The position numbers and the translations under genes are program-made. Of a DNA stretch of 64,000 bases, positions 20,619 to 33,800 are shown one piece after another. The stretch is taken from contig CM049988.1 of assembly GCA_016630955.3 (NCBI GenBank), positions 496,001-560,000 on the forward strand, in the 5' to 3' direction. Within the stretch, counting starts at the first letter, position 1. Every line of letters starts with the position of its first letter. Source of the stretch: Didymella arachidicola. Taxonomy: Eukaryota > Ascomycota > Dothideomycetes > Pleosporales > Didymellaceae. A model generated the notes under the pieces. The model ran no database searches. It saw nothing but the letters and a program-made list of their open reading frames with translations, and was not told the origin of the DNA.

Positions 20619-21684
20619 ACATCGGGATCATGGATAGCTTCGGAAGCAGCGGAGGACTTATGCATCTAATGGCGTTGATTAGATATCAGATGCCCTGAAT
20701 GAGAATCAGTCCATGTTCAACGAACTGTGCTTCGAGACGAGCGTCCAGCGACGACCTTGTCAAGAGCATGCCACGAGCCAAGATACTCGGCAAACAATGC
20801 CAGGCTCAGCTTGCAAGCCCAGCTGATTGGCCTCCAGAACAAGTCCCTGGCGTACTGGTATCCGACGTATATATTGTGAGTGGTCCGGCACAACCGGATG
20901 ACCTTACTTGTTAGGTTACATGGGATCCTGTCTGCTTTTAGATATATTACAGCACTTACCCCTGCGATCTACTTGAGTTACGGCCTCTAGGACTAGAAAA
21001 GTATTAGAAACGCATCAGATTAGTGCCTAGGACGACTGAAAAATACGACCGAAACCCCATCATCGTCTCCACTCACAAAATATATGCCTGCAACGACAGT
21101 AGGATCAGCTAGCGTCAGGCCCGTGTCGGGGAGTCCAACTACTCTCTGCAACATTATGTTATCGTCTGTTGTGTTGATATCTATGATAGCAGGCATTTTT
21201 ATGGATAACCAATGGAGCCCAGGAGTGCGGGCCGAAATGACAAAGCTTCTCATTTCTGTGTTGTCTAACACGGAATAGCAGCTTTCGCAGTTGACTTCCT
21301 GGCAGTCTGTCAACTCGTAAGTTGTAAATATGTTGGCTTGGTTCACTAGCCCTTCTGAGACCCACTGACAACTCTCGTGGCCGGTACCATGGTGGGTCGA
21401 AGAACGATTGCCGAGGTCACATGATGCGGGGAAATGCACCTTTGGTGCAGTTCAGGGACCAGTAGCCCACGAGGCGCCTCTCGAGACGAGCTTTGGGCAG
21501 AAGAAGCGCCGAATACCCCAGAGTGTGGGCCTATAATTCTCCTAGCGCTGCACACTCCAGCACGCAAACGTGGGGAAGGCATGTGCATATAAAAGAATCG
21601 GCATGGTCAACCTTCTGCCAAAGGTCGCAGTGGTCACACAAATAGAACATTGTTTCATTTCCAGTCTACAAGGATTCTTTTGCT
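20619..21684. other. Intergenic region before the MFS gene
   Basis: Holds the MFS promoter and the weak minus-strand frame described separately (21439-21020). Nothing else is supportable. Confidence 0.4.
21020..21439 (-). CDS. Hypothetical protein, weakly supported
   Basis: An open frame of 139 codons. Its second half (LDNTEMRSFVISARTPGLHW, then IDINTTDDNIMLQRVVGLPD, then a hydrophobic ending) reads like real protein. The first part is less convincing, contains CQEVNCESC, and an intron near 21300 is possible. No signal peptide or family is recognised. It may be a lineage-specific gene or a remnant. Confidence 0.3.
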   Translation of the reverse strand: MHFPASCDLGNRSSTHHGTGHESCQWVSEGLVNQANIFTTYELTDCQEVNCESCYSVLDNTEMRSFVISARTPGLHWLSIKMPAIIDINTTDDNIMLQRVVGLPDTGLTLADPTVVAGIYFVSGDDDGVSVVFFSRPRH

Positions 21685-23319
21685 ATGGCACCTCAAACCG
21701 AACACCCTGATTGTGACTTCTGGAAAACGGAAGTCGAGAGAATCGGCAACATCACGACCACGGATGAGAAGCAAGATGACCTCACCCATACTTCGATGGA
21801 GGCGCACGAGGAAGGGGCCGTCAAGATTGCCGAGACGCTCTTTGAGGAGAAGACCGAAGCAGAAAAGAAGTTGGTGCGAAAGATTGACTTGTATCTGATG
21901 CCGACCATCTGGATCCTATACTGCTTCTCGTACATGGTATGATCTAGGTCTCTCCTGTTTGACTTACACACAGTTGACAAGCCCGCAGGACCGCACCGCC
22001 ATAGGTAATGCGAAAACCGCTGGCATGGATGTCGACCTTGGCCTTACATCTGACGAATACTCTCTTGCCATTGTCAGCTATCTAGTGGGCTATGTGTTCT
22101 TTGAGGTCCCTTCTAAGTATGCACAAAAGTTTGTCATAACAAGATGATGCTAACACTTCACAGTATGGTGCTCTCTCACGTTCGTCCGTCGATCTGGATT
22201 CCAACAATTATGGTCTTGTGGGGTACCGTCTCGGCACTCTTAGCTCTGGTCAAGACCCCATCTCAATTGATCGGTGTTCGATTCGTCCTCGGTGTGACTG
22301 AGGCAGGATTTTCGCCAGCTGTACTCTTCATCATCTCGACATGGTACAGAAGACACGAGCAATCGAAGCGCTTCATGTGCTTCTTATCTGCTGGTATTCT
22401 GTCAGGCGCCTTCGGCGGAGTCATTGCTGGTGCCATCGTCGACGATTTGGATGGCTCTCATGGAATTGCAGGCTGGAAGTGGTAAGGCGTCGATGCTCCA
22501 TCAACCAGATCACCTTCGCTAACGAACACCAGGCTGTTCATCGTCCAAGGTGTTGCAACAGTTGCTTGTGCGATTCCAGCTCCATTCCTCCTTCTCGACT
22601 ACCCGTCAAATGCCCGTCAGCTTAACGCTGAGGAGCGAGAGATCGCCATGGCCCGTCTACGTGCCGACTTCGGCAGCCACAATACCGAGGAGCACATCTC
22701 GCACGCCAAAGCGTTCATGGATGCGGTCAAAAACTGGCGACTCTGGCTTCTATGTGTCGGCTACATGACCATCATTGGTTGCTACAGCTTGAGCTATTTC
22801 AACCCCACCCTCGTTCGTGGTCTTGGCTACACCGGATCGATGGCACAATACATGACTATACCTCTCTATGTCTCAGCATTCGTCATCGCGGTTCCCGTGG
22901 CCATTATCGGCGACAAGGCCACCGCCTTTCGTCCTATTCTCTGTGCCGCGGCACTTGTCATTGGTGCCCTCTTCTGTGCACTTTCAGCTGGCATATATGC
23001 CTACGTCCCGCGCTACGTCTTTCTTGTATTCATCAACAGTATGATATGGACGGCGAACCCTCTTGCGCTATCGTATGCCTCGGTATCCATGGGTCCGCTC
23101 GATCCAGAGACTCGCGCCATTTCGCTGGCCTTCGTCAATGGGCTTGGTAATGTGGCGCAGATTTACGGTGCATATATGTTCCCGAGTGAGGATAAACCAA
23201 AGTACCTTAAGGGATTCGGAACGTTTGCGGGACTGCTAGCGCTTGGTGCAGGTATCTACATCGCAGCATTCTTCTTGTTTAGAAAAAGTCCCTTTACTTC
23301 GAAGACCACGGTACAATAG
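21685..23319 (+). CDS. MFS permease, anion:cation symporter (Dal5/allantoate-type) family
   Basis: Four exons, 21685-21936, 21989-22116, 22164-22481 and 22533-23319, give 494 residues with consistent phases (ATG|GAC, AA|T, TG|G). The layout is typical: a charged N-terminal tail (about 70 residues), the entry to helix 1 LYLMPTIWILYCFSYM with DRTAIGNAK (family DRxNIGNA), helix 4-5 with VRFVLGVTEAGFSPAVLF, a central loop after LLLDYPSNARQLNAEER, and six more helices. This family imports nicotinate, allantoate, pantothenate, biotin precursors and similar organic anions across the plasma membrane. The substrate cannot be read from sequence. Its 3' end is only 28 bp from the convergent gene at 23348, so their 3' UTRs must overlap. 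Confidence 0.92.
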
Positions 23320-23347
23320 GGACGCCGCGTGTCGTTGGTGCATGGGC

Positions 23348-24187
23348 TCACACCAAGCTGAATTTCTTGTCAACCCGTGTGTATGGCTTCAATCGATAGT
23401 GCTTCTTGGTTATAACCTCTTTCACTGTCCATCTCATATGATACGTGATACTCTGCGAAGTAGCCAAGAATTCCACCTCTTGTAACCTACCATAGGCATC
23501 ATTGCTTCCACTAGCATCGAAAACTTTCGACAGAGTAACCAAAGTAGTTTCTGTCGGGCCCATGGCAGGATGAAGGACAAGTTTATCCAGCAGAGTAGCA
23601 TAAACACTCTGGTCAGGCCTCTCGCCCGGAGCTGTAATCCTCAAGTACTTGGACTTGAATTCGATGCTCGCCATACCGTCTAGGTAATCGCGGTATTCAA
23701 TTCTATTGGCGGGACCGTAACCTGAGAAATGAAGGTCCACAGATACCAGCCGCTCTAATCTACCCGTCTCAACTGCGACATCTTCTAACAACTTTAGCCA
23801 CCCCTTAGACAGCCAGCTGGCGCTGAAGCATATCTTTAGCCTGCGAATTAACTTTGCGATATGACCAGGAGGCCGCCATATGTACCCGGTTTCATCAATC
23901 GCATCATGTTTCCTCGAGTTGTAGTCGAGCAGGAAAGTATTCTGAGTGCAGAAAGCCTCTAGGACCAGAGGCTTGATCTCGTCACATTCGAGCAGCGGAG
24001 CAGCCACGTCTAAGAAAGGGTATTGGTTCCAGAATCGTGCTTCTTTGATGTGGTGATGAGCCAGAAGACCGTGGGACGTATCTGACAACCTGGGAGCCAG
24101 GAATAGACTGAGGATCCGAAGCTTGAGCTCTTCGGGAAGGGTTCGCCAGCAATCGAGAAAGCTGGAGGACGGGCTTTTGGCGGACAT
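23348..24187 (-). CDS. F-box-like lineage-specific hypothetical protein
   Basis: A single-exon frame of 279 residues. The N-terminal LDCWRTLPEELKLRILSLFL resembles an F-box start (LP.E....I...L). The remainder has the alternating helix and strand texture seen in large, variable families of Dothideomycete F-box-like or DUF proteins. No catalytic motif is seen. The assignment to ubiquitin-ligase adaptors is tentative. Confidence 0.7.
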   Translation of the reverse strand: MSAKSPSSSFLDCWRTLPEELKLRILSLFLAPRLSDTSHGLLAHHHIKEARFWNQYPFLDVAAPLLECDEIKPLVLEAFCTQNTFLLDYNSRKHDAIDETGYIWRPPGHIAKLIRRLKICFSASWLSKGWLKLLEDVAVETGRLERLVSVDLHFSGYGPANRIEYRDYLDGMASIEFKSKYLRITAPGERPDQSVYATLLDKLVLHPAMGPTETTLVTLSKVFDASGSNDAYGRLQEVEFLATSQSITYHMRWTVKEVITKKHYRLKPYTRVDKKFSLV

Positions 24188-24806
24188 TGGTATCTTCTCT
24201 TTGCCTTTTTGAGCTGGTACTTTGTGTGACGAATAGCGAATTTGAAAATAAAGCAGAGCTGGAGACTTGTGTGACGCAGTGGCTGGGCCATGTGAGTTCG
24301 TCTATATCACGCTCGATCGACCAGGCATCCGCTAGTCACGTGCACAGAAAAGTTCAAGAAGAAAAGGATGAACCATGCAGGCGGACGGAAACTTTGCCTC
24401 ATTTCGAAAGTTATTAAACGACATACAGTAGTTTTTATATCTGTCGCGATGCTGCACGTGATTGGCACGTTCCATTTGGGAATCTTCGTCTTTTCAAAGC
24501 CACGCTGGGCCTACCATCTACCGATACAAGTATGAGCATACACGTCTCGCATGAGACTCATCGATGAAGCCATAAACCTTGAAGCCATCCAACGCCATGC
24601 TAAGTCGAATGATGGAACCTTCCATGATCCGTCCATGATCCGTCCATGCTATCCTATACATGCCATGCAACCCAGTAAGTGGTCGCTACGCTATTCAAAA
24701 CAAAAACGCCAATACACCATTATCCCCAACGTGTGTGGGACCAAACATCCTGTGGATGAGGCAACACACTTTTAGCAGGGCTGCTGATGCGGGCAGACCA
24801 AGTATT
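24188..24806. other. Intergenic: F-box-like gene promoter and MOT1 3' flank
   Basis: No gene seen. Contains a short tandem TGATCCGTCCA duplication near 24625-24650. Confidence 0.45.
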
Positions 24807-27800
24807 CTATGCTGCACCTCCCTGCATCTTGCCCAAGAAACCGTCAAGGTCAAACTCGTCTTCATACTGCTTCTCGTCCCAGAGTTCGCCAATGTCGTCA
24901 AGGAAACCTTTCTGGCCCTTCTGGCGCAATTCTCCGGTAGCATCGACAGCATCATTCTCATCGATGCCGTTATCGTCCTTTGAGTTAGACGGAGGAGGTG
25001 GAAGCGCAGCTGGGTCTGCGCTGTCCGCCGAGACGTTGAAAAGATCAAGAATCTGATCTGTTTGCATAGAGCCGAGGCCAGCGTTCTGTTGATTGACAAC
25101 AGTGCTTGCGACATCGATCTTGAAGCGTTGAAGGCTAAGCACTTGTCAGTATTCATTCTGTGGAGCATGCAAGGGGAGTACAAACTTGAGAATCTTTTCT
25201 TCAAGCGTCCCGCGGGTGACAATGCGGTACACGTTAACAACCTTCTTTTGCCCGATGCGATGAGCACGGTCCATAGCCTGGATGTCCTTCTGAGGATTCC
25301 AATCATGTTCGACGAAGATGACAGTATCAGCACCAGTCAGATTGAGACCGAGACCACCGACACTGGTAGTCAGGAGTAAGGCATCGTAGGAGGGGTCCGA
25401 GTTGAACTTATTGACAATGTCTTGACGCTTCTCTGCGGGGACTGTACCGTCAAGTCGCATGAACTGAACACTCGGAAGCAACTTTTTGAACACAGCAGAC
25501 TCGACCATGTCGAGCATCTCCTTCATCTGACAGAAGATGAGTGCGCGATGTTGAGAAACAGCCTCAGGCAGATCGCCGTTGGCAGCTGCTGATTTATCGC
25601 CAGCGACGTCTGCTGCACCAATGCCGCAGTCCACCAAGAGATCCTTGAGCGCACTGAGCTTGGGTGCGTGGGCGATGTCCTCGATCGTTGTGTTGTGCTT
25701 CTTCAGATACTGCTGCGTTGGCTCATAGGCCTTGTTTGTTGGGCCCTTGACAACTAGGGCAGGCGAGTTGCACAGCTTCTTCATATATTGCAATGCTTGG
25801 AAGATATGTTGCTTGCTCTCGCGATCGGCGTTGCCTGCCTTCGATTGAATCTCCTTACCCTGTCGTTTGTTGAAGTCATCGAAAAGGTTACGCTGGAGCT
25901 CGGAAAGGTCACAGTAGTAGTTCTGTAAGATCTTGGGTGGCAGATCGTCTAATACCTCCTCCTTGAGACGTCGGAGAAGGAAGGGCAGAACCTGCTTGTG
26001 GAGTGCTTCGATAGCGAGGGCACCCTTCTCTTGCTCCTTTGATGATGACTTGGCGAAGCGAGAGGCGGCGATAGGCTTCGCAAAACGCTCCTGGAAGACC
26101 TTCTCTGATCCCAAGAAGCCAGGCATGAGGAAGTCAAAGAGAGACCACAGCTCCAGTACGTTGTTCTGAATCGGAGTACCGGAGAGGATCAGACGATGGT
26201 TCGACTGGAATTGCTTGACAGCTTGGCTGGTCTTTGACTTCGAGTTCTTGATCAAATGGCCTTCGTCGAGCACACAGTAGTTCCAATTGACAGGCTTGAG
26301 TACATCAAGGTCGTTCCTACAAATGTCGTAACTGGTGATGACGATATCCACGTCCTGGAGCTGTGACCTGTATTGACCACGAATCGGTGGAGCTCCGACA
26401 TAGGCGACGCATGATAGGAAGGGAGCGTACTGGCGGATCTCTTGCTGCCAGTGGCCGGATAAAGTAGGAGGGCAGACGATGAGCGATGGCAGCTTGCGGA
26501 AGTTGGGATCACCAGACTTGGCGAACTCGTCCGCTCGCAGGTGATGGTCGCTAGCCACCATGCACAACGTCTGCAGGGTCTTGCCAAGACCCATGTCGTC
26601 ACAGAGAATTCCGTGCAAGTTGTATCGATTAAGGAATGCGAGCCAGTTGACTCCATCCTGTTGGTACGAGCGCAGTGTGGCCTTGATACCGACAGGGATC
26701 TCGAAGGGCTCGACCTTCTTTGCATCCAACATTTGTGCAACAAATTTGCGCTCACGATCACGGCCCTTGAGCAATGTTTCAGGCAGACCTGGTGGATCTG
26801 GAATACCAGATTCAAGAGGAACAAGCTTGACGAGTGTGGCGAAGCTTGTCGTTGCCAGCAGACGAATGTCATTGTCGGAGTCGCTCATGCGTCCGAGTAC
26901 TGGCGTGATCAGGAAGATCACATAAGGGAGAATGCCATCTTCCATAACGTGGATGAGATGATAGATGCATTCGATAGCACCTTGACGGCCGTGAACATTG
27001 CCACCGTCACTGATAGTGGGCAGAACAGCTTCGACCAGTAACGTGAAAGCATCGACAGACATAACGCTGCAGATGGTGGCGAAGCACTTCGCGGCAGCAT
27101 AGCGTAGGACGTAGAGTCTGCTCTGCAGAGCTCTAGCCACAAACGGAAGCAAGTCCTTGACGAAGCTGCGTACATCAGGGTGAAAGCTGCCAACCAGCGC
27201 ACGTAGTGTCGACAAAGCATCCACGACCTCCTGACCAAAGATACCGTCCTCGTTAGCAATCTCCGCAGGGAGTGTTGCATCGGCGAAGGCCTGCTTGATG
27301 GGTCGCTGGATCAGATCTTCCAGGGTGGGGACCTTCTGGAAGATCTCAGCGCCGAACTGCGTGACGACCTGTTCGAGTGCTTCGCGGGCACCCCGCTTTG
27401 TAATTCTGGCTGCTCTTGACTCTTCCGCGAACTTTGCGGCATCTGGGTGATCGCGAATATCTTCGTCCTTTTTTAAGGTTAAAATGCCGGTCTCAATGTG
27501 GCCTTGCCCGTTGAACTCCGGGGTCTCTGCTGTTTCCATGCAGTAGAACTTGACGAGGTTACCCACGACCTTCTTGACAACTACACCCTTATTGCCATTG
27601 ACAAGGTGGACGATGTAGCGGGCGACCGCTGCAGCGGAACGCTTCTGCAGTTGGACATTCTCCTCCTTCTTGACACTGTCCATCATTGCCTTGATTGGGT
27701 GCTGGGGCTTCTTGGGAGGGGAGCTCAGCCAGATGAGACCTCCAGCTGCAGCTGCCTTGATTCGGATATCCCGCTCTTCCTTTATATCCTTGGCCTCTTG

Positions 27801-30800
27801 TAGGCTCGCCTCAACCTCTTTTCGAGACACGTCAAGATTTGTTGCAGCGACCATACGAGCTGACGGCGTCATTGCCTTCTTCAGCTTCTCGAACTGAACA
27901 GTGACCAGCTTCTCGGCATCGGCGACTCCGAAAGCATACTGACTGGCAGCTGGGTCGCCTTGCACGACAACCGCCAGAGGAGGCAGATTTTGCACATGAC
28001 CTTCCCTGAAGATGTTAAGCAAGGCCGTGCACTGCGTTCTAACAATCTGAAGCTTTGGTACAAGATCCTCGTATGCTGTCGGTCGGTCCCCTTCAACGAT
28101 CGGGAGTAGAGCTTCGGCGAGTAGATCAGCTAAAGCGTCCTTGGTGTCTAGGTTCTTGCCGAACTCTTCGATGATCATGGCTGCTGTCAGTTGTGTGGTG
28201 GAGCTGGTGGAAGACAGTGGTGGTAACAGTCTGTGGCCGAAGATGGAGACTCGAGTCTCTGAGGGCCAAGCTGCGATAGCCTTGCCCAGAGCTTGTGCTG
28301 CAGATGCACGGGAACGGATCATCACATCCGCACCGATCAGCTCCAGATCACCACTGATCATGTGCCCGTCAACGTTATGTGAAGTAGAAGATGGGATGGG
28401 TGTCGCGTTGTCCTCCTTGCCGTGACGGGACTTCTTCCTCTTTTTAGGTGGTTCGTTGCCTGCTGGAGGTGTCGATCGGCGACTGGGTGTCGAGAGTGGT
28501 GCGGATCCCATAATCTGCCCCGAGGGTTTGATGAGCAGGGACATGTCCATGGCAATTGGATGACGGGAAACGCCAATAGGGGTCAAGGTGAGCGGAATTA
28601 TCGAATTGACAATCGGCTCAAGGTGGGTCGCGATGTCACCTCCCAAGTTGTCCACCATGGTGTTCCATAGCTTCATTGACAGCTTGAGAACACCCTCGTT
28701 GCGCTCGAGGAGGATGTTCTGGAAGATCAATTGGAGTGCTTTGCTATCGATCCAACCAGCTGATCCAGCGCTTTGAATGTCCAGGAATGTGCTCAATGCG
28801 CGAAGTACGGCAGCACGAACGCTGGTGATGGTATGTCGGAGGAACGGAAAGAGACGAGGCACAAGCTCGTGGAAAGACTGTGTGGGGTCCCTCTCCGCGT
28901 TTGCCTGCATGGCTGCGAGGACCTGAGGGAAACTGCACAGCTTCGCAAGAAGATCCATGATTGAGCCAGTACTGGCCGTGAGATCATCTTGCAGCCCGTC
29001 GAAGCATGACCAGACTTGGTTCATGAGGCCCTCCATCGCCTTAGGACGCATCTCCACAAAGTCTTTGGCGACTGGGATGAGCGTTGCTGCACTCAGAGCT
29101 CGGATGTCGTCGTCAAAATTGCCCAAGCCTTGAATGACAGCCGCGAGGACACCGTCCATAAGAGTCCCGTCTTCCCGAAGCAGATCATTGCGTACTGCTA
29201 CGAGATAACGAAGACCGATCATACCGCCTTGACAAGAATGCCAGCCGCTCTCGACCTCGAGGCCCTTCTTGATAAGATTGTGTAGTACGTTGAACGTCGC
29301 AAGGACGTTTTCGCGCGAGAGGTGCTGCAGGACCGAACCCAGCGCTTGTCCAGCTGTCTCTCGGATGGGTGCAACAGCTGTATCAGACGTGTAATCTGCG
29401 AACCGATCGAGCATAAAGATGCAGCATATCCGGCATGCGAGATCGTTCAGCCACTGCTGATTCAGCTTGTCGTTCTCCGCTCGTGTCTTGCCTTTGACCC
29501 TGCCTGCGCCTGCACCATGTACCCGCAAGACTTCTCGAATGCCCATAGACGCTCCGTGGCGGACTTCCCAGGCGTGGTCAAACATCTCCAGGGCAAGATA
29601 GTCACATACCCGCTCGAAGGGCCATTCTAACCCAGATTCGGTCGACTCGCCTTCGAAAGAGGACTTCTCAGGCATCACTGCACCCTTGAATTCCTTGACG
29701 AACTTGCCGTCGTCATCCCCACCCTTGCGCTCAAGCGAGAAGTAGTCATCGAGTCCCTCACCTTCACCGTTCTCAGGTTTCTCCTGCTTCAGCGATGAGG
29801 GATGCGGTGTCATGCGCGCGGGCGTTTGTAGCGCATCTGGTTGCGAAGACTTCCTGGAGCCGAGTTCGTTGAAGTCGACAGCGACGCCCTTGTTGTTCTT
29901 TTGTGCGTTCTTCTGTTTACGCTTCTGTGCATTGAGTTGGCGCTTGCTGAGAGATGGCTGGTCACCTGTTGGTGTGGCCGCTGGCGGTGACGCTGCAGAG
30001 TTGAGGGTGTCTGATCGTGCAAGGTTTGTGTCGAGGCGGTGAATTGCCGGTGTGCGTAGGCCTGAAGTCTGCGCAATGGGCTCCTCGACGGGCGCAGCAG
30101 TGACTTCAGCAAAAGGTCCCTCGAAACCAAGTCGCTTTCGAAGGACTTCCTTCTGGTACGCAAGTCGATCTGCAGGGTTCATCGATAGTAGCTTGGATTC
30201 GAGTTCTTTGCTAGCTGCTCCAACCAGATGGTTTCCGTCCCTCAAGATGGCAGCAATATCGAGTGTGTTGAGATCGAATTTGCCAGTCAGCGGAGGCGCC
30301 AAGGGCATCTCAACGTCGCCATTCTCTTCTTTCTTGACGGCTGCGTCGTCATGATCCTCCTCTTTTGTGTGACCGTTAGTCTCTGCCTTGACCTTCGACT
30401 TGATTGGCTCATCCTCAGCATTTGGGTCGTACTTCTCGGCGTTGGCAACGATGCCACCGACTGCTTTTGCAGCAGCAACACGGGTCTCCCAGCTCGTGGA
30501 GCGCAAGAATGGAACGACTCGGTTGAGAAGGTTGAATAAGTCCTCGGGGTGCTGTTTTTGGACATCGGCTAGTTGCTCAGCTGCTGTGTTCCGGATCAAT
30601 GCTGTGCTGCCTGTCTCAAGAAGCCTTGGCACGGTTAGCGAGGATGCACTGAGGAACGAACGGCAAGCATCTGAAGTCGAAAACGTCGAGGACTCATGTC
30701 ACAAAAGCAAACACAAGCGGAATTGCTAACAAATGCAAGGATGCGAAGCCAAGTGGACGGTGGACTTACGTTACGAGTCGGTCCAATCTTGTAGCACTAT

Positions 30801-30853
30801 CAGAGCATTAGCGGGCATCCTCGAGACATGCAGGTACTAGCACCATACCTCAT
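24807..30853 (-). CDS. mot1: TATA-binding-protein-associated Snf2-family ATPase Mot1 (BTAF1)
   Basis: Mot1 removes TBP from promoter DNA using ATP, acting in the nucleus. Four exons are inferred: 30853-30849 (only 5 nt), 30796-30770, 30624-25186 and 25134-24807, giving 1932 residues. The tiny exons restore the conserved start MSATRLDRLVTLLETGSTA. N-terminal HEAT repeats form the TBP-binding part up to about residue 1280. The Snf2 motor follows, with Walker A DDMGLGKT near 1353, the DEAH-position motif DEGH near 1460, SGTPIQN after it, and motif VI AMDRAHRIGQKK near 1798. The C-terminal exon adds NLQRFKIDVASTVV and the acidic tail. Length equals that of other fungal Mot1. The second intron end uses CTAACCGTGCCAAG. 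The gene appears intact and is certainly a core gene. Confidence 0.95.
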
Positions 30854-33800
30854 TTTGGCAACAGTCGGCCGCTCGCCGTGCCGCGAGACTTGTCGTGTGG
30901 TTAATTAAAAATTACTGGATCACCTGGGCGATGCCATGGATCGAGCACTTTTGCGCGAGGCTGCACTGGAGCGCGTTGTGGTGATGTCACGTGATGGCTG
31001 GTAACGCGTGCGCCCCGGAGGTGCTGGTTCGGAGAGGGTGGGCTGCGGGCCTATCTAAGAGATGCACCTGGACAGCATTAAATATCGCGTGTGTCAGGAA
31101 CGGCTAGCGCGCTTGCCTAAGCTCGGCTAGCGTCAGATCAGGGTGAAGAAAGTCGAAATTTTTGCTACCGCAACAGCGCCGGTGAACCACTCAAGCGTCC
31201 TGTAATCGTCGCTAGGGCCTTGTAATTGCAACGGCGACAGCCGCCGTGATGGTTTTGATGATGCTTTGCACGTTGTGGATGACTGCAGCTGCTGCGCAGC
31301 TATCGCGGTTCCTTTATTCGACATGCACAAAGGTGGCCTGGTGGAAGGCGCTAGGCGGCATTGATCACCGCCTCACAGTTCGCGCCCCCAGCTCGACGCG
31401 CTTGGGCTTGTTGGCTTTCGTCTCTCCAGCTTTCAGCTTTCAGGCCTCATCGTGATGTCGTGTCGATACGACGTGCTTTGATGGCTGCCCCTCAGCCTCG
31501 TCGGGTCTTCTGTCTACCCTTTGCGCGTTGATTGCCTGTCGACACGTCACCGACTTCCGGTCACGCTTTGCCTTGCGCCTTGGAAGCTGTCGATGTTGCC
31601 AGGCTCCCATTCTGACAGCCGGCCAAGCTGCGATTGTGGCTGACAAGGCTGGAGATGCTGGCACCCGTGCGCCGTGTCGTACCGTTTGTGTGACAAGGAA
31701 CCAACAAAAGACCACGGACAGAACAGCCTTTATTGAACTTACGAATGTGCTCGCGGACGAGTCGCCCTACGCTTTGTGCGCAGCATCTTCGACACCAATC
31801 CGCTGTGTCCGGATGTCAGCGGAGAACAGACCAGCGCGTTGGGACGCGTCGAGACAGGCTTTCGCTTGGTGCTGAAACGAAGATTCCCGTTGATCTACCC
31901 TTAGCGCCTCACTAGCTTTGACCAAACGCTTCGTCATTTCCTGTACCTTGCATCGTGCTCTGCATGTCCGTCACAACAACTTCACCGACGACGTCGAAGC
32001 ATGTGATTCTCACCACTCCGAATATCATGATGATGTCTGTGCTGCTTGATGTATTTTGACATCTGCGCGAAGCCTGCATTGAGATCTTGGAGTTCTCCCA
32101 GAAGTATATCGTGCTCATCACAACAGGCCTACGCTACAGGACAAAACACTATATGTTAGTTCTTGAGGTCTTCGCTACCGAATGCTGACTCAGGATGGAA
32201 CGATACGTCTTGCTTCGTGCATTCAGAGTCGCTGATTCGGCTGTTGCAATGCTTTTCTCTCAAGATCACGTCGTTGCTTAAGCTGGCACAAAGAGCAGAT
32301 GGGCAGGCCGTACTGGACCAGTAAACCGGTCCGCATCACAGCGCCTATATTTCGCAAACCCCAAGAACACATCTTAAACCTTATCAGACAGATACCAGAA
32401 GTTACCCAGGACCATAAGACAGTGCGATCCAGCAAACACCATGGACACATGCCGCGTGCAGGACAAAATCCGTCCGTAACTTCTCTCGAGACTTCCTGCT
32501 ATCATCTCGGTTTCAGTCTCGTTGTGTCGCCTAACAACATGCGGATTCAGGTGTCATGTGTCCCCTCGTTCTAAGAGATATCCAAAATTACCACAAGTCC
32601 CTTTGAGTACGTGTTACCAGACTCCGGTTCGCTAATGCTTCTTTATACGCGAACCAGACTCGCCTTCGCCGAACCTCGTTCATCAAAGGATCAACCTGCA
32701 AAGCTGTGTGACTTTGTACTTCCTCAGCCTTGGGCAAAGGCAAAGCCACCACAAGGTTCGAGCGCCTTTAACAATTACTTCTCCATTCCCTTGTTAGCAA
32801 CGGTGCACTTTCAAGACACTCGCGCACTCTGTTCTAGCATCAGAGCGGCTCAAAGTAATCACAATTCCAGCGGCAGGCGTGAACGCAGTGATGTATCACT
32901 CCTAACAATGCCCCCGGTTCGGACATTGTCGTTTGATTTTCATAGCTCTCACCGATGGCATCTTACATGCATCCAAAGCCATGGAATCGCCCAGATCACA
33001 GGTGAACTAGGAGCACATCGATCGTTCAACGAGATCTCACGAGATCCTCGGTAGCCACTTGGCAATAGCGACAATCGACTGGATACACAGCGTGACCCAT
33101 TAGGTCGACAGCTATTAGATCGTGCGTACCATGCATATTCCACGCATACGCAAGCCAAAAGTCAAGATTCCAGTTCGACGAGGAACTCAAGCCGCCAGGG
33201 CAGTCGAACAGTGACACTCCAGAGCCCCAACGAAGAACCGTACGCCGAGTACGTACACCACATCATCGACATGCTCACGCGACGCACTGCTTTGTATCAA
33301 AATTACGATCCCGAGCAGAAGCGCGGATTAATTTTCCATGCACATGATAGCAGCCCTCGCGGACGTAGCACTCAGAGTCATCGGTGAGCTGGATTTTGTC
33401 CCAAACCCCGTACGGAGACAAGGGAATTGGTTGATGGGGTGGGAGCTCAATGATGTCGATGGGATCGGACGACATGGGTGAAGTTGAGCTGTCAGTGCCT
33501 GAGCGCGCGGATTCAGAAGAGCTGGGTGCCTTTCGTTTCGATGATAGTAGCAAGGTACGAAGATTCGACACCACGCTTACGCTTCTACACCATCCGCCAG
33601 TGTCGCAGTAGAGGACGAAGGGATGGTCAGCGGACATGGGGCGTAGAGAAGCACCCCGGGATAAGCACCATATATAACGCATGTACAGCGCGATAAGGCA
33701 TAGCGGATTATGATACTATTTGATCTAGGCGAAAAATGTGGTTGGGACTGTTCATAGAAGTTCAGGGGCACAGACCTCCAGGATCCATGACTGATGCAAT

